From M55B112 sp964539395 (GTDB taxonomy: Bacteria > Bacteroidota > Bacteroidia > Bacteroidales > GCA-2748055), in assembly GCA_964539395.1 (NCBI GenBank), contig CAZIIU010000014.1, forward strand, positions 9,088 through 73,087: 64,000 nucleotides of DNA, written 5' to 3'. A program made the position numbers and the translations under genes. Under the pieces are notes generated by a model. It searched no databases. It was given only the letters and a program-made list of their open reading frames with translations, and was not told where the DNA came from. This document shows, piece after piece, positions 51,291 to 59,797 of the stretch (its first letter is position 1; every line of letters starts with the position of its first letter).

Positions 51291-52619
51291 ATGAAAACTA
51301 TTACAATCATTTCTTTATGCTTTGTCTCTTTTTTCCTTTCGGCTCAGAATATTGAGCTGAGTTTTACCGGTTCAGGAATGAGTGATATTGTTGCCAGTGT
51401 TGAGGCCCTAAATCTTAATACCGGTGAATCGGTCAGTCTTAGCCAGGGTGATGTATTAACTCTTGTTACCCAGGCAACCGGAATTGATAATCAGATTCCG
51501 AATGACGGAGCTTTCCGCATCTATCCAAATCCCCTGTCAGACGCTTCAAAAATCGAATTCAACAATAAAATATCCGGTACAGTGAATGTTGAGGTATATG
51601 ATATAACCGGAAAAAAACTTCTAAATAACAAGCTGCAATTAAAAACCGGCAGTCATATGTTCAATATTTCAGGATTACGACCTGGCATGTACATTCTGAA
51701 TGTTATCACCCCCGGTGAAAAGTTTACGACCAATTTTCTTTCGAATAGCAGATTGTCCGAAAACCCGGCGGTATCTTACCTGGGAAGTAATGCGCTTTCA
51801 AATCAGAAACATAACCTGAAAAAAGTTCAAAGCAGCATTGAATTATCGTTCAACGTAGGTGACCGCATATGGTTGAAGGGTGTCTCAGGTAATTATTCCC
51901 GAGTGATAACACTTATTCCCACGGTAACCGCCGCTGTAAATTTTGAGTTTGTTGAGTGTCTTGACGGGGAAGGTAATCATTATCCGGTGGTTACAATCGG
52001 TAACTGGACTTTTATGGCTGAGAACCTGAAAACCAGCAAGTACCGTAATGGAGACGACATTGGCACTACAACTCCCGCGACTTTAAATATTGATGCAGAG
52101 GATACACCAAAATATCAATGGCCGGCTAACGGTGAAGAAAGCAATGTTGCAACCTATGGCAGATTGTATACCTGGTTTGCAGTAATGGATGAACGCAGTT
52201 TGTGCCCGACAGGCTGGCATGTGCCCACTGACGAGGAGTGGACCGCGTTTAAGGATTACCTGATTGCCAATGGCTTTAATTATGACGGGACAACTGAAGA
52301 GAATAAAATCGCCAAATCGTTGGCATCCAGGAGCAACTGGAACGAATATCTGCTTACCGAAGGTGCCGCCGGCAATACAGACTATCCGGGCATGAGAAAT
52401 GCAACAGGTTTTAACGCAATACCCGCAGGTCGTCGCATTCGCCAGGGATCATTCGACAGTATGGGCAGTTACAGTAATTTGTGGACCTCTACAGAAACAA
52501 CAAGTGGTAGTAATCCGGCATGGTATCACAACATTTACAATCAAAGCATTGCGTTGGGTAGAAGCAACTTGCACAAGAAAACCGCTTATTCTGTCAGATG
52601 CATGAAAGATGAATTATAA
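51291..52619 (+). CDS. Exported FISUMP protein with internal T9SS-tail-like domain
   Basis: The 442-residue protein has a Sec signal (about 1-19, ending LSAQ). Residues about 75-150 look like a type IX secretion sorting tail: FRIYPNPLSDASKIEF, YDITGKKLLN and GLRPGMYILNV. From about 240 it is a FISUMP domain: IGNWTFMAENLKTSKY, YGRLYTWFAVM, CPTGWHVPTDEEW, LWTSTET and YSVRCMKDE. The sorting tail normally sits at the very C terminus and is cut off, so an internal copy is odd and probably has another binding role. The gene has its own promoter and terminator. Confidence 0.87.
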   Translation: MKTITIISLCFVSFFLSAQNIELSFTGSGMSDIVASVEALNLNTGESVSLSQGDVLTLVTQATGIDNQIPNDGAFRIYPNPLSDASKIEFNNKISGTVNVEVYDITGKKLLNNKLQLKTGSHMFNISGLRPGMYILNVITPGEKFTTNFLSNSRLSENPAVSYLGSNALSNQKHNLKKVQSSIELSFNVGDRIWLKGVSGNYSRVITLIPTVTAAVNFEFVECLDGEGNHYPVVTIGNWTFMAENLKTSKYRNGDDIGTTTPATLNIDAEDTPKYQWPANGEESNVATYGRLYTWFAVMDERSLCPTGWHVPTDEEWTAFKDYLIANGFNYDGTTEENKIAKSLASRSNWNEYLLTEGAAGNTDYPGMRNATGFNAIPAGRRIRQGSFDSMGSYSNLWTSTETTSGSNPAWYHNIYNQSIALGRSNLHKKTAYSVRCMKDEL

Positions 52620-52997
52620 AAACCTTCGCGTAAATTATTAAGACAAAAACAGAACTACACCTCATCTTTTTTGTTTAAAGCAGATAATTAACAGTGGTAC
52701 TGACAATTATTCTGGATTAGCTGCTTAAGCCGCAATTTCAAACCTATGTGTATGGATGGTTCATATCTCCGGCACATAGGTTTTTTTCAACCAGCCCCCG
52801 TGACATTTAATTCATGAATGTCTCTGTATCGGATTGTGAATCTCTCAATCTCAGGCCAATCAGATTATTATTCGACAGAATACACTTTCTTGACACTTTT
52901 TTAGCAGGGAATGAGTTTGTTTTTTTCAACTTTTTGTTTTAAACTTGCCAGCCATATCTTAATAATTACTTAATAAAAATTCTTGGAGGATTCATAT
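52620..52997 (+). other. 378-bp intergenic region with promoter-like element for NEW3-ABC operon
   Basis: Apart from the terminator, TTTG (52933-52936), 18 bp and TATCTTAA (52955-52962) resemble a weak Bacteroidota promoter. A strong ribosome site GGAGGA (52985-52990) decides the start of the next gene at 52998. No other gene is seen. Confidence 0.45.
52741..52787 (+). terminator. Intrinsic terminator of the FISUMP gene
   Basis: Stem AACCTATGTG (52741-52750) and CACATAGGTT (52773-52782) with a T run through 52787. It lies about 120 bp after the FISUMP stop. Confidence 0.8.
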
Positions 52998-54149
52998 ATG
53001 TTAACTTTAAGTAAATGGATGAAACACTACCTGTTCATCTTCATCTTATTTTTTCCAGTTGTAAGCATTGCAGCAGCAGCCGATTCCCCTGTTATATTGT
53101 ATACCACCTACACCAGGGTTGCGGTTCCTCCAGGAGAGACCCTCGATTATCCCATTGCCGTAATGAACAAAAGTAATAAAATACAGTATGTTGACATTAG
53201 TGTGTCGGGAATCCCCAAAGGATGGAATTATGTATTAAAAGGTTCAGGTAAAAATGTAGAACAATATGCCATTCTTCCTAATGAAAACATAAGTGTCAAT
53301 CTACAGGTGGAAGTGCCCTGGAACGCGAATAAGGGCTATTATCGATTCAGGGTTTCAGCCGGAAAGTTATTTACACTGCCCCTGGGAGTAACCATCTCGG
53401 AACAGGGAACATTTACAACGGAATTTACAACCCGGCAAAAAAACATGCAGGGACACGCAGGTGCCTCTTTTACCTTTAATTCAGAAATCAAAAACCGCAC
53501 TGCCGAAAGTCATTCATACGGTCTCAGGGCGCAAAGTCCCCGTGGATGGTCTGTAGTCTTTAAGGCAGATTACAAACAGGTTACCTCTGTACAAACGGAC
53601 CCGAACAGTACAACTCCAATCGTTATTGATGTAAAATCGCCGGAAAGAATTGAAGCCGGTACCTATAAAATTCCTGTGAGCGCAGTTTTCGGGACCGCAT
53701 CGGCAGACCTTGAACTGGAAGTGGTTATAACAGGATCCTACAATGTGGAGCTTACAACACCAACTGGCAGGGTAAGTGCAAATATCACTGCAGGAGAAGA
53801 GAAACGTATTGAACTGATTGTGAGAAACCGGGGTACCTCCGGCCTGAATGACATTCGTCTGAACAACAGTGCTCCAAGCAACTGGGAAGTTGCTTTTGAA
53901 CCTAAAAAAGTTGATTTTGTTGCTCCCGGGGATGAAGCAAAAGTGGACGCTTTTATTAAAGCGGATAAAAAAGCAATAGCAGGCGATTATATCGTTAATC
54001 TTGAGGCCCTGCTCCCGGAGACCTCTTCCAGGATTCAATACAGAATGTCGGTGAAAACACCGATGCTTTGGGGCTGGATCGGGGTATTGATCATTTTTAT
54101 TGCATTAGGAAGCGTTTTATTTCTTTTCCGAAAATATGGAAGGAGGTAA
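52998..54149 (+). CDS. NEW3-domain membrane-anchored protein, ABC-exporter partner
   Basis: About 383 residues. A signal peptide (LTLSKWMKHYLFIFILFFP..., cut after ISIAAAA-like) leads to two or three Ig-like NEW3/CARDB-type beta domains with VPPGETLDYPIAVMNKS, SVNLQVEVPWNA, KSPERIEAGTYKIPV and RNRGTSGLNDIRL. A C-terminal helix (about 358-377, WIGVLIIFIALGSVLFLF) with RKYGRR anchors it in the inner membrane with the domains outside. ATG 52998 is chosen because GGAGGA lies 7 bp before it; the TTG at 52983 is not needed. It precedes an ABC ATPase gene by 3 bp, so it is part of the transporter. Confidence 0.85.
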   Translation: MLTLSKWMKHYLFIFILFFPVVSIAAAADSPVILYTTYTRVAVPPGETLDYPIAVMNKSNKIQYVDISVSGIPKGWNYVLKGSGKNVEQYAILPNENISVNLQVEVPWNANKGYYRFRVSAGKLFTLPLGVTISEQGTFTTEFTTRQKNMQGHAGASFTFNSEIKNRTAESHSYGLRAQSPRGWSVVFKADYKQVTSVQTDPNSTTPIVIDVKSPERIEAGTYKIPVSAVFGTASADLELEVVITGSYNVELTTPTGRVSANITAGEEKRIELIVRNRGTSGLNDIRLNNSAPSNWEVAFEPKKVDFVAPGDEAKVDAFIKADKKAIAGDYIVNLEALLPETSSRIQYRMSVKTPMLWGWIGVLIIFIALGSVLFLFRKYGRR

Positions 54150-54152
54150 GAG

Positions 54153-55139
54153 GTGGGCAAAAGTATAATCGAACTTGATGCCTTATCGAAGAAGTACGGC
54201 TCTTTTACAGCCGTGGATGAGCTCTCGCTGACAATTTCCAAAGGGGAGATTTTTGGATTGCTGGGTCCAAACGGTGCGGGAAAGTCAACAACCATCCTGA
54301 TGATACTTGGCCTGACAGAACCTACATCCGGGTCGGTGCATGTATGTGGCATCAGTTCAACCAATAACCCTATTGAGGTGAAGAGAAGGGTCGGATATCT
54401 CCCGGAAGATGTTGGGTTTTATGATGATCTTACCGGGCTGGAGAATCTTATGTTTACCGCCAGGCTGAACAGCATAAAGCGTAACGAGGTAAGGGAAAAA
54501 TCCGAATCGCTGCTTAAACGTGTCGGACTCGAAGATAATATGAATAAAAAAGCGGGGAAATACTCCCGGGGCATGAGACAGCGTTTAGGTCTGGCTGATG
54601 TGCTTATCAAAGATCCCGAGGTAATAATTTTAGACGAACCAACGCTGGGGATAGATCCCACAGGCGTGAATGAGTTTCTTGAGTTAATTGTTAAATTAAG
54701 TAAAGATGAAGGAATCACCGTATTGATTTCTTCTCACCATCTGCACCAAATACAGCAAATATGCGACCGTGTCGGTCTGTTTATAAGGGGTAAACTGATT
54801 GCTGAAGGCGATGTTCAGACACTTTCAAAAGTTCTTTTTTCCAACGAACTTTTTTCCATTACTGCCGGGGTGACAATGCCGGAATTTGATGAAAACTCCT
54901 CACCCGGAAAAGTAATCACCCTGGAAACCCTTGAATCAAAACTCAAAAAAATTGAAGGGGTAAAGTCTCTGACAACAAAAAACAACATCATGGAGATCAG
55001 CTGTGCCACCGATGCTGCACCCGGCATCGCGAAGGTAATAGTTGAGTCGGGGGTATCTCTCAATTACCTCCATAAAAAGGAATACGGACTTAACGAAATA
55101 TATCAACGATACTTCGAAGGGAGTTTAAACGATGAGTGA
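54153..55139 (+). CDS. ABC transporter ATP-binding protein
   Basis: The 328-residue ATPase begins at a GTG preceded by AAGGAGGT (which overlaps the stop of the NEW3 gene). It has Walker A LLGPNGAGKSTTIL, Q-loop, signature YSRGMRQRLGLADVL, Walker B VIILDEPTLGID and the H-loop SSHHL. The C-terminal 90 residues resemble the extension seen in ABC-2 exporters such as NatA. It powers the permease encoded next, with which it overlaps by 8 bp. Confidence 0.94.
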   Translation: MGKSIIELDALSKKYGSFTAVDELSLTISKGEIFGLLGPNGAGKSTTILMILGLTEPTSGSVHVCGISSTNNPIEVKRRVGYLPEDVGFYDDLTGLENLMFTARLNSIKRNEVREKSESLLKRVGLEDNMNKKAGKYSRGMRQRLGLADVLIKDPEVIILDEPTLGIDPTGVNEFLELIVKLSKDEGITVLISSHHLHQIQQICDRVGLFIRGKLIAEGDVQTLSKVLFSNELFSITAGVTMPEFDENSSPGKVITLETLESKLKKIEGVKSLTTKNNIMEISCATDAAPGIAKVIVESGVSLNYLHKKEYGLNEIYQRYFEGSLNDE

Positions 55140-56190
55140 TGCACATCAAGTAAGAGGAAAGATGAATAACGAAGTTCAGGCTGGCAGAAAAAAACTGCTG
55201 AATATAAATAAACTGCTTCTTTTTTTTACATTGAAGGATGAAATAATTCATCCCTTTTGGGTGATCGTGAAAAAAGAGATTTCCGATCATGTCAAAAGCT
55301 GGAGATTCAACATAATATTCGGAATCATTGTCCTTACCTGCCTCGGATCTCTGTATACCGCATTAACAAATGTTACTAAAATCAGTGAAACAGACGGACT
55401 GGAAGAAACGTACTTCTTTTTACGACTCTTTACCATCACCGATGGTACTATGCCATCTTTCATAGTTTTTATAGGATTCCTGGGCCCATTGCTCGGAATT
55501 AGCCTTGGATTTGATGCTGTCAACTCTGAGCAGAATAAGGGTACACTCAGCCGGATTATGTCACAACCCATTCACCGTGATTACCTTATTAATGCTAAAT
55601 TTTTGTCTGCCCTTATTGTTATCAGTGTTATGTTTTTCTCACTTGGTTTTTTGGTCATAGGGACAGGCATACTTACTTTTGGGATTCCTCCGACATTCGA
55701 AGAATTTATACGGATTATCTGTTTTATTCTGCTCAGTATTTTTTATGTTGCTTTTTGGCTTAACCTATCGATCCTGTTTTCGGTGCGATTCCGGCAGGCG
55801 GCTACTTCAGCACTGGCAGGCATTGCAATATGGCTTTTCTTCAGCGTATTTTTCGGGATGATCGTGAATCTTATTGCAAAGGCTACAATGCCCTCTGAAA
55901 TGGCATCTCCGCAAAATATAATCAATTACCAGAGATTTATTCTGAACCTCCTCAGGCTGGTCCCCAGTCATTTATTCGAGGAAGCAACCACTACACTGCT
56001 TGTGCCTTCAGTGAAAAGTCTCGGGCCACTGACATATGAACAAATTGAAGGAACCATACCTAGTCCCCTGCCATTGGGTCAGAGCATTTTACTTGTCTGG
56101 CCACAGCTTACAGGACTTATTGCAGCCACTATTACATGTTTTGCATTGTCGTATGTGTCTTTTATGCGCAGGGAAATCAGATCTAGGTAA
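55132..56190 (+). CDS. ABC-2 family transporter permease
   Basis: The 352-residue permease has about six helices, first KSWRFNIIFGIIVLTCLGSLY at about 62-82, then PSFIVFIGFLGPLLGISLGFDAVNSEQNKGTLSRIMSQPI (the ABC2_membrane block), and others to about 340. A cytoplasmic head of 55 residues precedes helix 1. Together with the ATPase and the NEW3 protein it probably exports or extrudes a substrate such as Na+, a lipid or a peptide, as NatAB-like systems do; the substrate is unknown. Confidence 0.9.
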   Translation: MSDAHQVRGKMNNEVQAGRKKLLNINKLLLFFTLKDEIIHPFWVIVKKEISDHVKSWRFNIIFGIIVLTCLGSLYTALTNVTKISETDGLEETYFFLRLFTITDGTMPSFIVFIGFLGPLLGISLGFDAVNSEQNKGTLSRIMSQPIHRDYLINAKFLSALIVISVMFFSLGFLVIGTGILTFGIPPTFEEFIRIICFILLSIFYVAFWLNLSILFSVRFRQAATSALAGIAIWLFFSVFFGMIVNLIAKATMPSEMASPQNIINYQRFILNLLRLVPSHLFEEATTTLLVPSVKSLGPLTYEQIEGTIPSPLPLGQSILLVWPQLTGLIAATITCFALSYVSFMRREIRSR

Positions 56191-56559
56191 AAGTTCGAAA
56201 ATACACACATTAAATGCAGAAACACGATCCGGGCTCGATCCCAATATAATTTTAACTGATTAACCCGGATACACTTCTTAATCCGGATATGCGACAATTT
56301 AAAATGATTAAACATTATAAACATGAAAAGATCATCTGCAACACGGAAAAACTGTATTTCTTGCCGTGTAAATGCGGGTTTTTCAATCAGCATTTTCAAC
56401 AAAACCGGTAAAATCGATCTATTTTATGACCCTCTGTACAAATTATTTTTATGTTAATTTTTTTTTAACCAAAAATTAATTATACTTGTACCCTGATGCA
56501 GTAACCACCGAACAAGTTAAACTACTATAGAAAACAGAAAACCTATAAACTACAGAATT
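56191..56559 (+). other. 369-bp intergenic region, promoter of SusC gene
   Basis: TATACTTG (56481-56488) is one mismatch from the -7 consensus and lies about 70 bp before the SusC start; a TTTT run at the -33 distance is a poor match. No gene is seen and no hybrid two-component or anti-sigma gene lies upstream. Confidence 0.4.
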
Positions 56560-59500
56560 ATGAGAAAAAACACCCGTGAAACATGGTTTGTTTCAAAAAA
56601 CATGTTTAATTTTCCGCTAAAGATCAAGATACTAAGTCTGTTTGTCATGGTGGGGTTTGTCAGCGTATCTGCCAACACAAACAACACATTTAACAACAGG
56701 GACCCAAAGACAGAAATCAGGAAGATACCATCAGCACAAGTGGTCTCTACTGAAAATCCGGAATTATCTCAGCCTGAAAGACGCACAGTAACCGGTACGG
56801 TCACCGATTTCCAACAGGTACCACTGCCGGGTGTTAATGTAGTCGAGGCAGGAACAACTACAGGAACCATAACGGATACCGAAGGTAATTATTCAATTAC
56901 CGTCAGAGGGCCGGAGTCTGTTATAAGCTATTCGTTCGTAGGATATGTTAAGGAGGAGATTATGGTCGGTAACCAGACACATATTGACGTTACTTTGCTG
57001 GAATCTCGAAGCGCATTGGACGAAGTGGTTGTTGTAGGGTATGGAATCCAGAAAAAAGAGAGCATCGTTGGATCAATCGTTCAGACTAAAGCTGAAGATC
57101 TCATAAAAACCGGAAACGTACAGTCGGTTAATGCTGCACTGCAGGGACTCCTACCCGGTGTAACTTCCCTTGAGAGGTCTGGTTTTCCGGGATCCTCTGA
57201 AGCCAAAATTTTGATCAGGGGAGTCTCAACCTGGGGAGATAACAGTCCGCTGATTATAGTTGACGGTGTAGAAAGAGACTTCGAAAATATCAATGTAAAC
57301 GATGTTGAATCCATTTCCGTACTAAAAGATGCCTCTGCAACAGCAGTATTTGGCGTGAAGGCAGCAAACGGAGTAATTATGCTTACCACTAAAAGGGGAG
57401 TCATAGGAAAACCAGTTTTTAACTACAGCTCTTCCTATACTTTTAAATCACCTGTGGTACAGCATGAAAACTATTATGCCCCCTTCTCGGAAGCTTTGAG
57501 ACAACATAACATAGCTGCGATGAATGACTATAATTACGGCGCCCTTGCTCCTCAAAGTTTTATTGACGAATGGTCGAATCCGAACAGAGACCCCAGGCTC
57601 TATACCTATACCGACTGGGTAGATTATATGTTTGGTAACGGGCATGCACACCAGCATAATATCAGTATGAGGGGAGGTAATAATTTTGTTAAGTATTACA
57701 CCTCTTTTGGTTATGACTATGATGGAGGTATTGAAGATGCAATATATGAGATGCCCGAATTTGACCCAAGGAGGAGGGCAAATATCTACACGTACAGAAG
57801 CAACCTCGACTTTCAACTTACCAAGACAACTGAACTGGGAGTAAGATTTGCAGGGGAGATCAAAAACGTGGCCGGTAACGGACCCGGTGCTGAACAGGGG
57901 ACCTACGGATATCTCTGGTACACACCAATGGTTGGTCCGCCGATACAATTTGAGACTGGTGAATGGGGTACAATGACAGGCCAGTTAGAGGGCAGGAACT
58001 GGGCTTCCGTATACCAAAGCGGCGAAACAAAATCGAAAACTAACCGGCTATTTGCCGACCTCAGGCTTACACAGGACCTTTCTGCCCTGCTTGACGGTTT
58101 AAGGGCTGAAGCAAACTTTTCATTCGGGAACAGGTTTCAATATCAGCAATCGATATCTCAAACCTTTTTAAGATATTACTATGATCCCGATCTGGAAAAA
58201 CTTGTGCCGGAAGGTAGTAATGTAGACATACCTGATGAAAGTCCTGTAACAATCGGGTCTGATAATATTAATAGTTTTAGCAGGAATTTATATTACGATG
58301 TAAGATTAAATTACGATAAGCAGGTGAACAACCATGAATTCGGCGCACTCGCGCTTTTCATGCGGAGAGAGTCCAGCTCCGGGGTAGTCTGGCCGAGTTA
58401 TGAGGAGAGCTGGGTTGGAAGAGCCACCTATAGCTATGCAACGCGCTATCTTTTTGAGGTGAACGGGGCCTATAATGGAAGTGAAAAGTTCGCTCCCGGG
58501 TTGCGTTTTGGCTTCTTTCCTTCCATGGCTGTTGGATGGGTTTTAACCAATGAACCCTTTATGCAGGACCGGTTCTCGGCCTTAAGCTATCTGAAATTCA
58601 GGTATTCATACGGTGAGATAGGAAGTGATGCCGGAGCTCAACGGTGGACCTATGTCTCCCTTTTTAATGAAAGAGACGATCACACCAAGCCCTATTTTGG
58701 TGATCCGATTATTACAAGCCCCGGACCAGTCTACGCGGAAGGTTCCCCGGCAAACCCCAATGCCACATGGGAACGGGCGATAAAACAAAATCTGGGTATC
58801 GAAACAGGGTTTTTCGACAATAAACTTACCTTAACCGTCGATTTATGGGATGAATACCGCGATCAAATCCTTATGACACGTAGAATTATACCCGTCTGGT
58901 ATGGCGGTAATGGCTTACCCGACGGAAACGTAGGAGAAGTAAAGAACCACGGAATTGATATTGAACTGGGATGGAGACATCAGGTAACTACAGATGTCCT
59001 CTATTGGTTTAAAGGAAGTCTGGCATTAAGCGAAAACCGCGTCGTCTTTAGGGATGACCTTCCATTTGCCCCTGATTACCAAAAAGCTGCCGGCAAGCCC
59101 GTTGGGGCCCGATCAGATCTTCTGCTAAACGGCTACCTGCAATCATGGGACGAGGTTTACAGATGGACCCAGTCTAGTTTTTCAAATAATCTCATTCCGG
59201 GTGATTTTAAATATATTGACTATAATGCTGACGGATTGCTTAGTGTTTTAGACAATGCCCCCTCTGACTCCGGGACCCAACCGTTGAATTCTTTTTCTTT
59301 CTCTTTAGGGGGAACGATCAAACAGTTTTCAATCGTAGCAAGATTCAATGGAATCGCCGGGATTTACAGGAGATATTCAAGAATACTTTGGCCCCAGGAT
59401 GTGGCTACATCCTACAAGTACCAGTACTTCCCGGTTGATGTTCCTGAAATAATGGACTTCTGGACACCGGATAATCGTGATGCTACCCGACCCAACATTC

Positions 59501-59772
59501 ATTTGGTCGAGAGCCACAACAAAATAAACAGCCAGTTCAGGTCAGCAAACTCCAGTTACCTGCGCTTCAGGACACTTGAAGTAAATTATAAAGTAAAACA
59601 ATCTGCGCTCGACAGGACCAACACATTCAGTAACCTGGAGTTTTATGTAAGTGGAAACAACCTCTATACATGGCAACATATTTCAAGAATACATGATCCC
59701 GAAAACGAAACACTTCTAATGGTCTATCCTCTTGTAAGAAGATTTTCAATTGGAGTACGGGCAAGTTTTTAA
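56560..59772 (+). CDS. SusC/RagA-family TonB-dependent outer membrane transporter
   Basis: The 1070-residue receptor has a signal region (about 1-43), a carboxypeptidase-regulatory-like domain (about 78-150, VTGTVTDFQQVPLPGVNVVE), the SusC TonB-box-like motif LDEVVVVGYG, a plug (GNVQSVNAALQGLLPGVT, IRGVSTWGDNSPLIIVDGVE, LKDASATAVFGVKAANGVIM) and a large barrel ending in SIGVRASF. With its SusD partner it imports oligosaccharides or peptides through the outer membrane with TonB energy. Substrate unknown; no glycoside hydrolase is in the window. Confidence 0.95.
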   Translation: MRKNTRETWFVSKNMFNFPLKIKILSLFVMVGFVSVSANTNNTFNNRDPKTEIRKIPSAQVVSTENPELSQPERRTVTGTVTDFQQVPLPGVNVVEAGTTTGTITDTEGNYSITVRGPESVISYSFVGYVKEEIMVGNQTHIDVTLLESRSALDEVVVVGYGIQKKESIVGSIVQTKAEDLIKTGNVQSVNAALQGLLPGVTSLERSGFPGSSEAKILIRGVSTWGDNSPLIIVDGVERDFENINVNDVESISVLKDASATAVFGVKAANGVIMLTTKRGVIGKPVFNYSSSYTFKSPVVQHENYYAPFSEALRQHNIAAMNDYNYGALAPQSFIDEWSNPNRDPRLYTYTDWVDYMFGNGHAHQHNISMRGGNNFVKYYTSFGYDYDGGIEDAIYEMPEFDPRRRANIYTYRSNLDFQLTKTTELGVRFAGEIKNVAGNGPGAEQGTYGYLWYTPMVGPPIQFETGEWGTMTGQLEGRNWASVYQSGETKSKTNRLFADLRLTQDLSALLDGLRAEANFSFGNRFQYQQSISQTFLRYYYDPDLEKLVPEGSNVDIPDESPVTIGSDNINSFSRNLYYDVRLNYDKQVNNHEFGALALFMRRESSSGVVWPSYEESWVGRATYSYATRYLFEVNGAYNGSEKFAPGLRFGFFPSMAVGWVLTNEPFMQDRFSALSYLKFRYSYGEIGSDAGAQRWTYVSLFNERDDHTKPYFGDPIITSPGPVYAEGSPANPNATWERAIKQNLGIETGFFDNKLTLTVDLWDEYRDQILMTRRIIPVWYGGNGLPDGNVGEVKNHGIDIELGWRHQVTTDVLYWFKGSLALSENRVVFRDDLPFAPDYQKAAGKPVGARSDLLLNGYLQSWDEVYRWTQSSFSNNLIPGDFKYIDYNADGLLSVLDNAPSDSGTQPLNSFSFSLGGTIKQFSIVARFNGIAGIYRRYSRILWPQDVATSYKYQYFPVDVPEIMDFWTPDNRDATRPNIHLVESHNKINSQFRSANSSYLRFRTLEVNYKVKQSALDRTNTFSNLEFYVSGNNLYTWQHISRIHDPENETLLMVYPLVRRFSIGVRASF

Positions 59773-59797
59773 AGAACATTTTTAAAAATAATTGGAA

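Noticed and set aside
56079..56402. 107-codon minus-strand frame overlapping the ABC permease end
   Set aside because: Overlaps a real gene by over 100 bp and has no domain; chance frame in AT-rich DNA.
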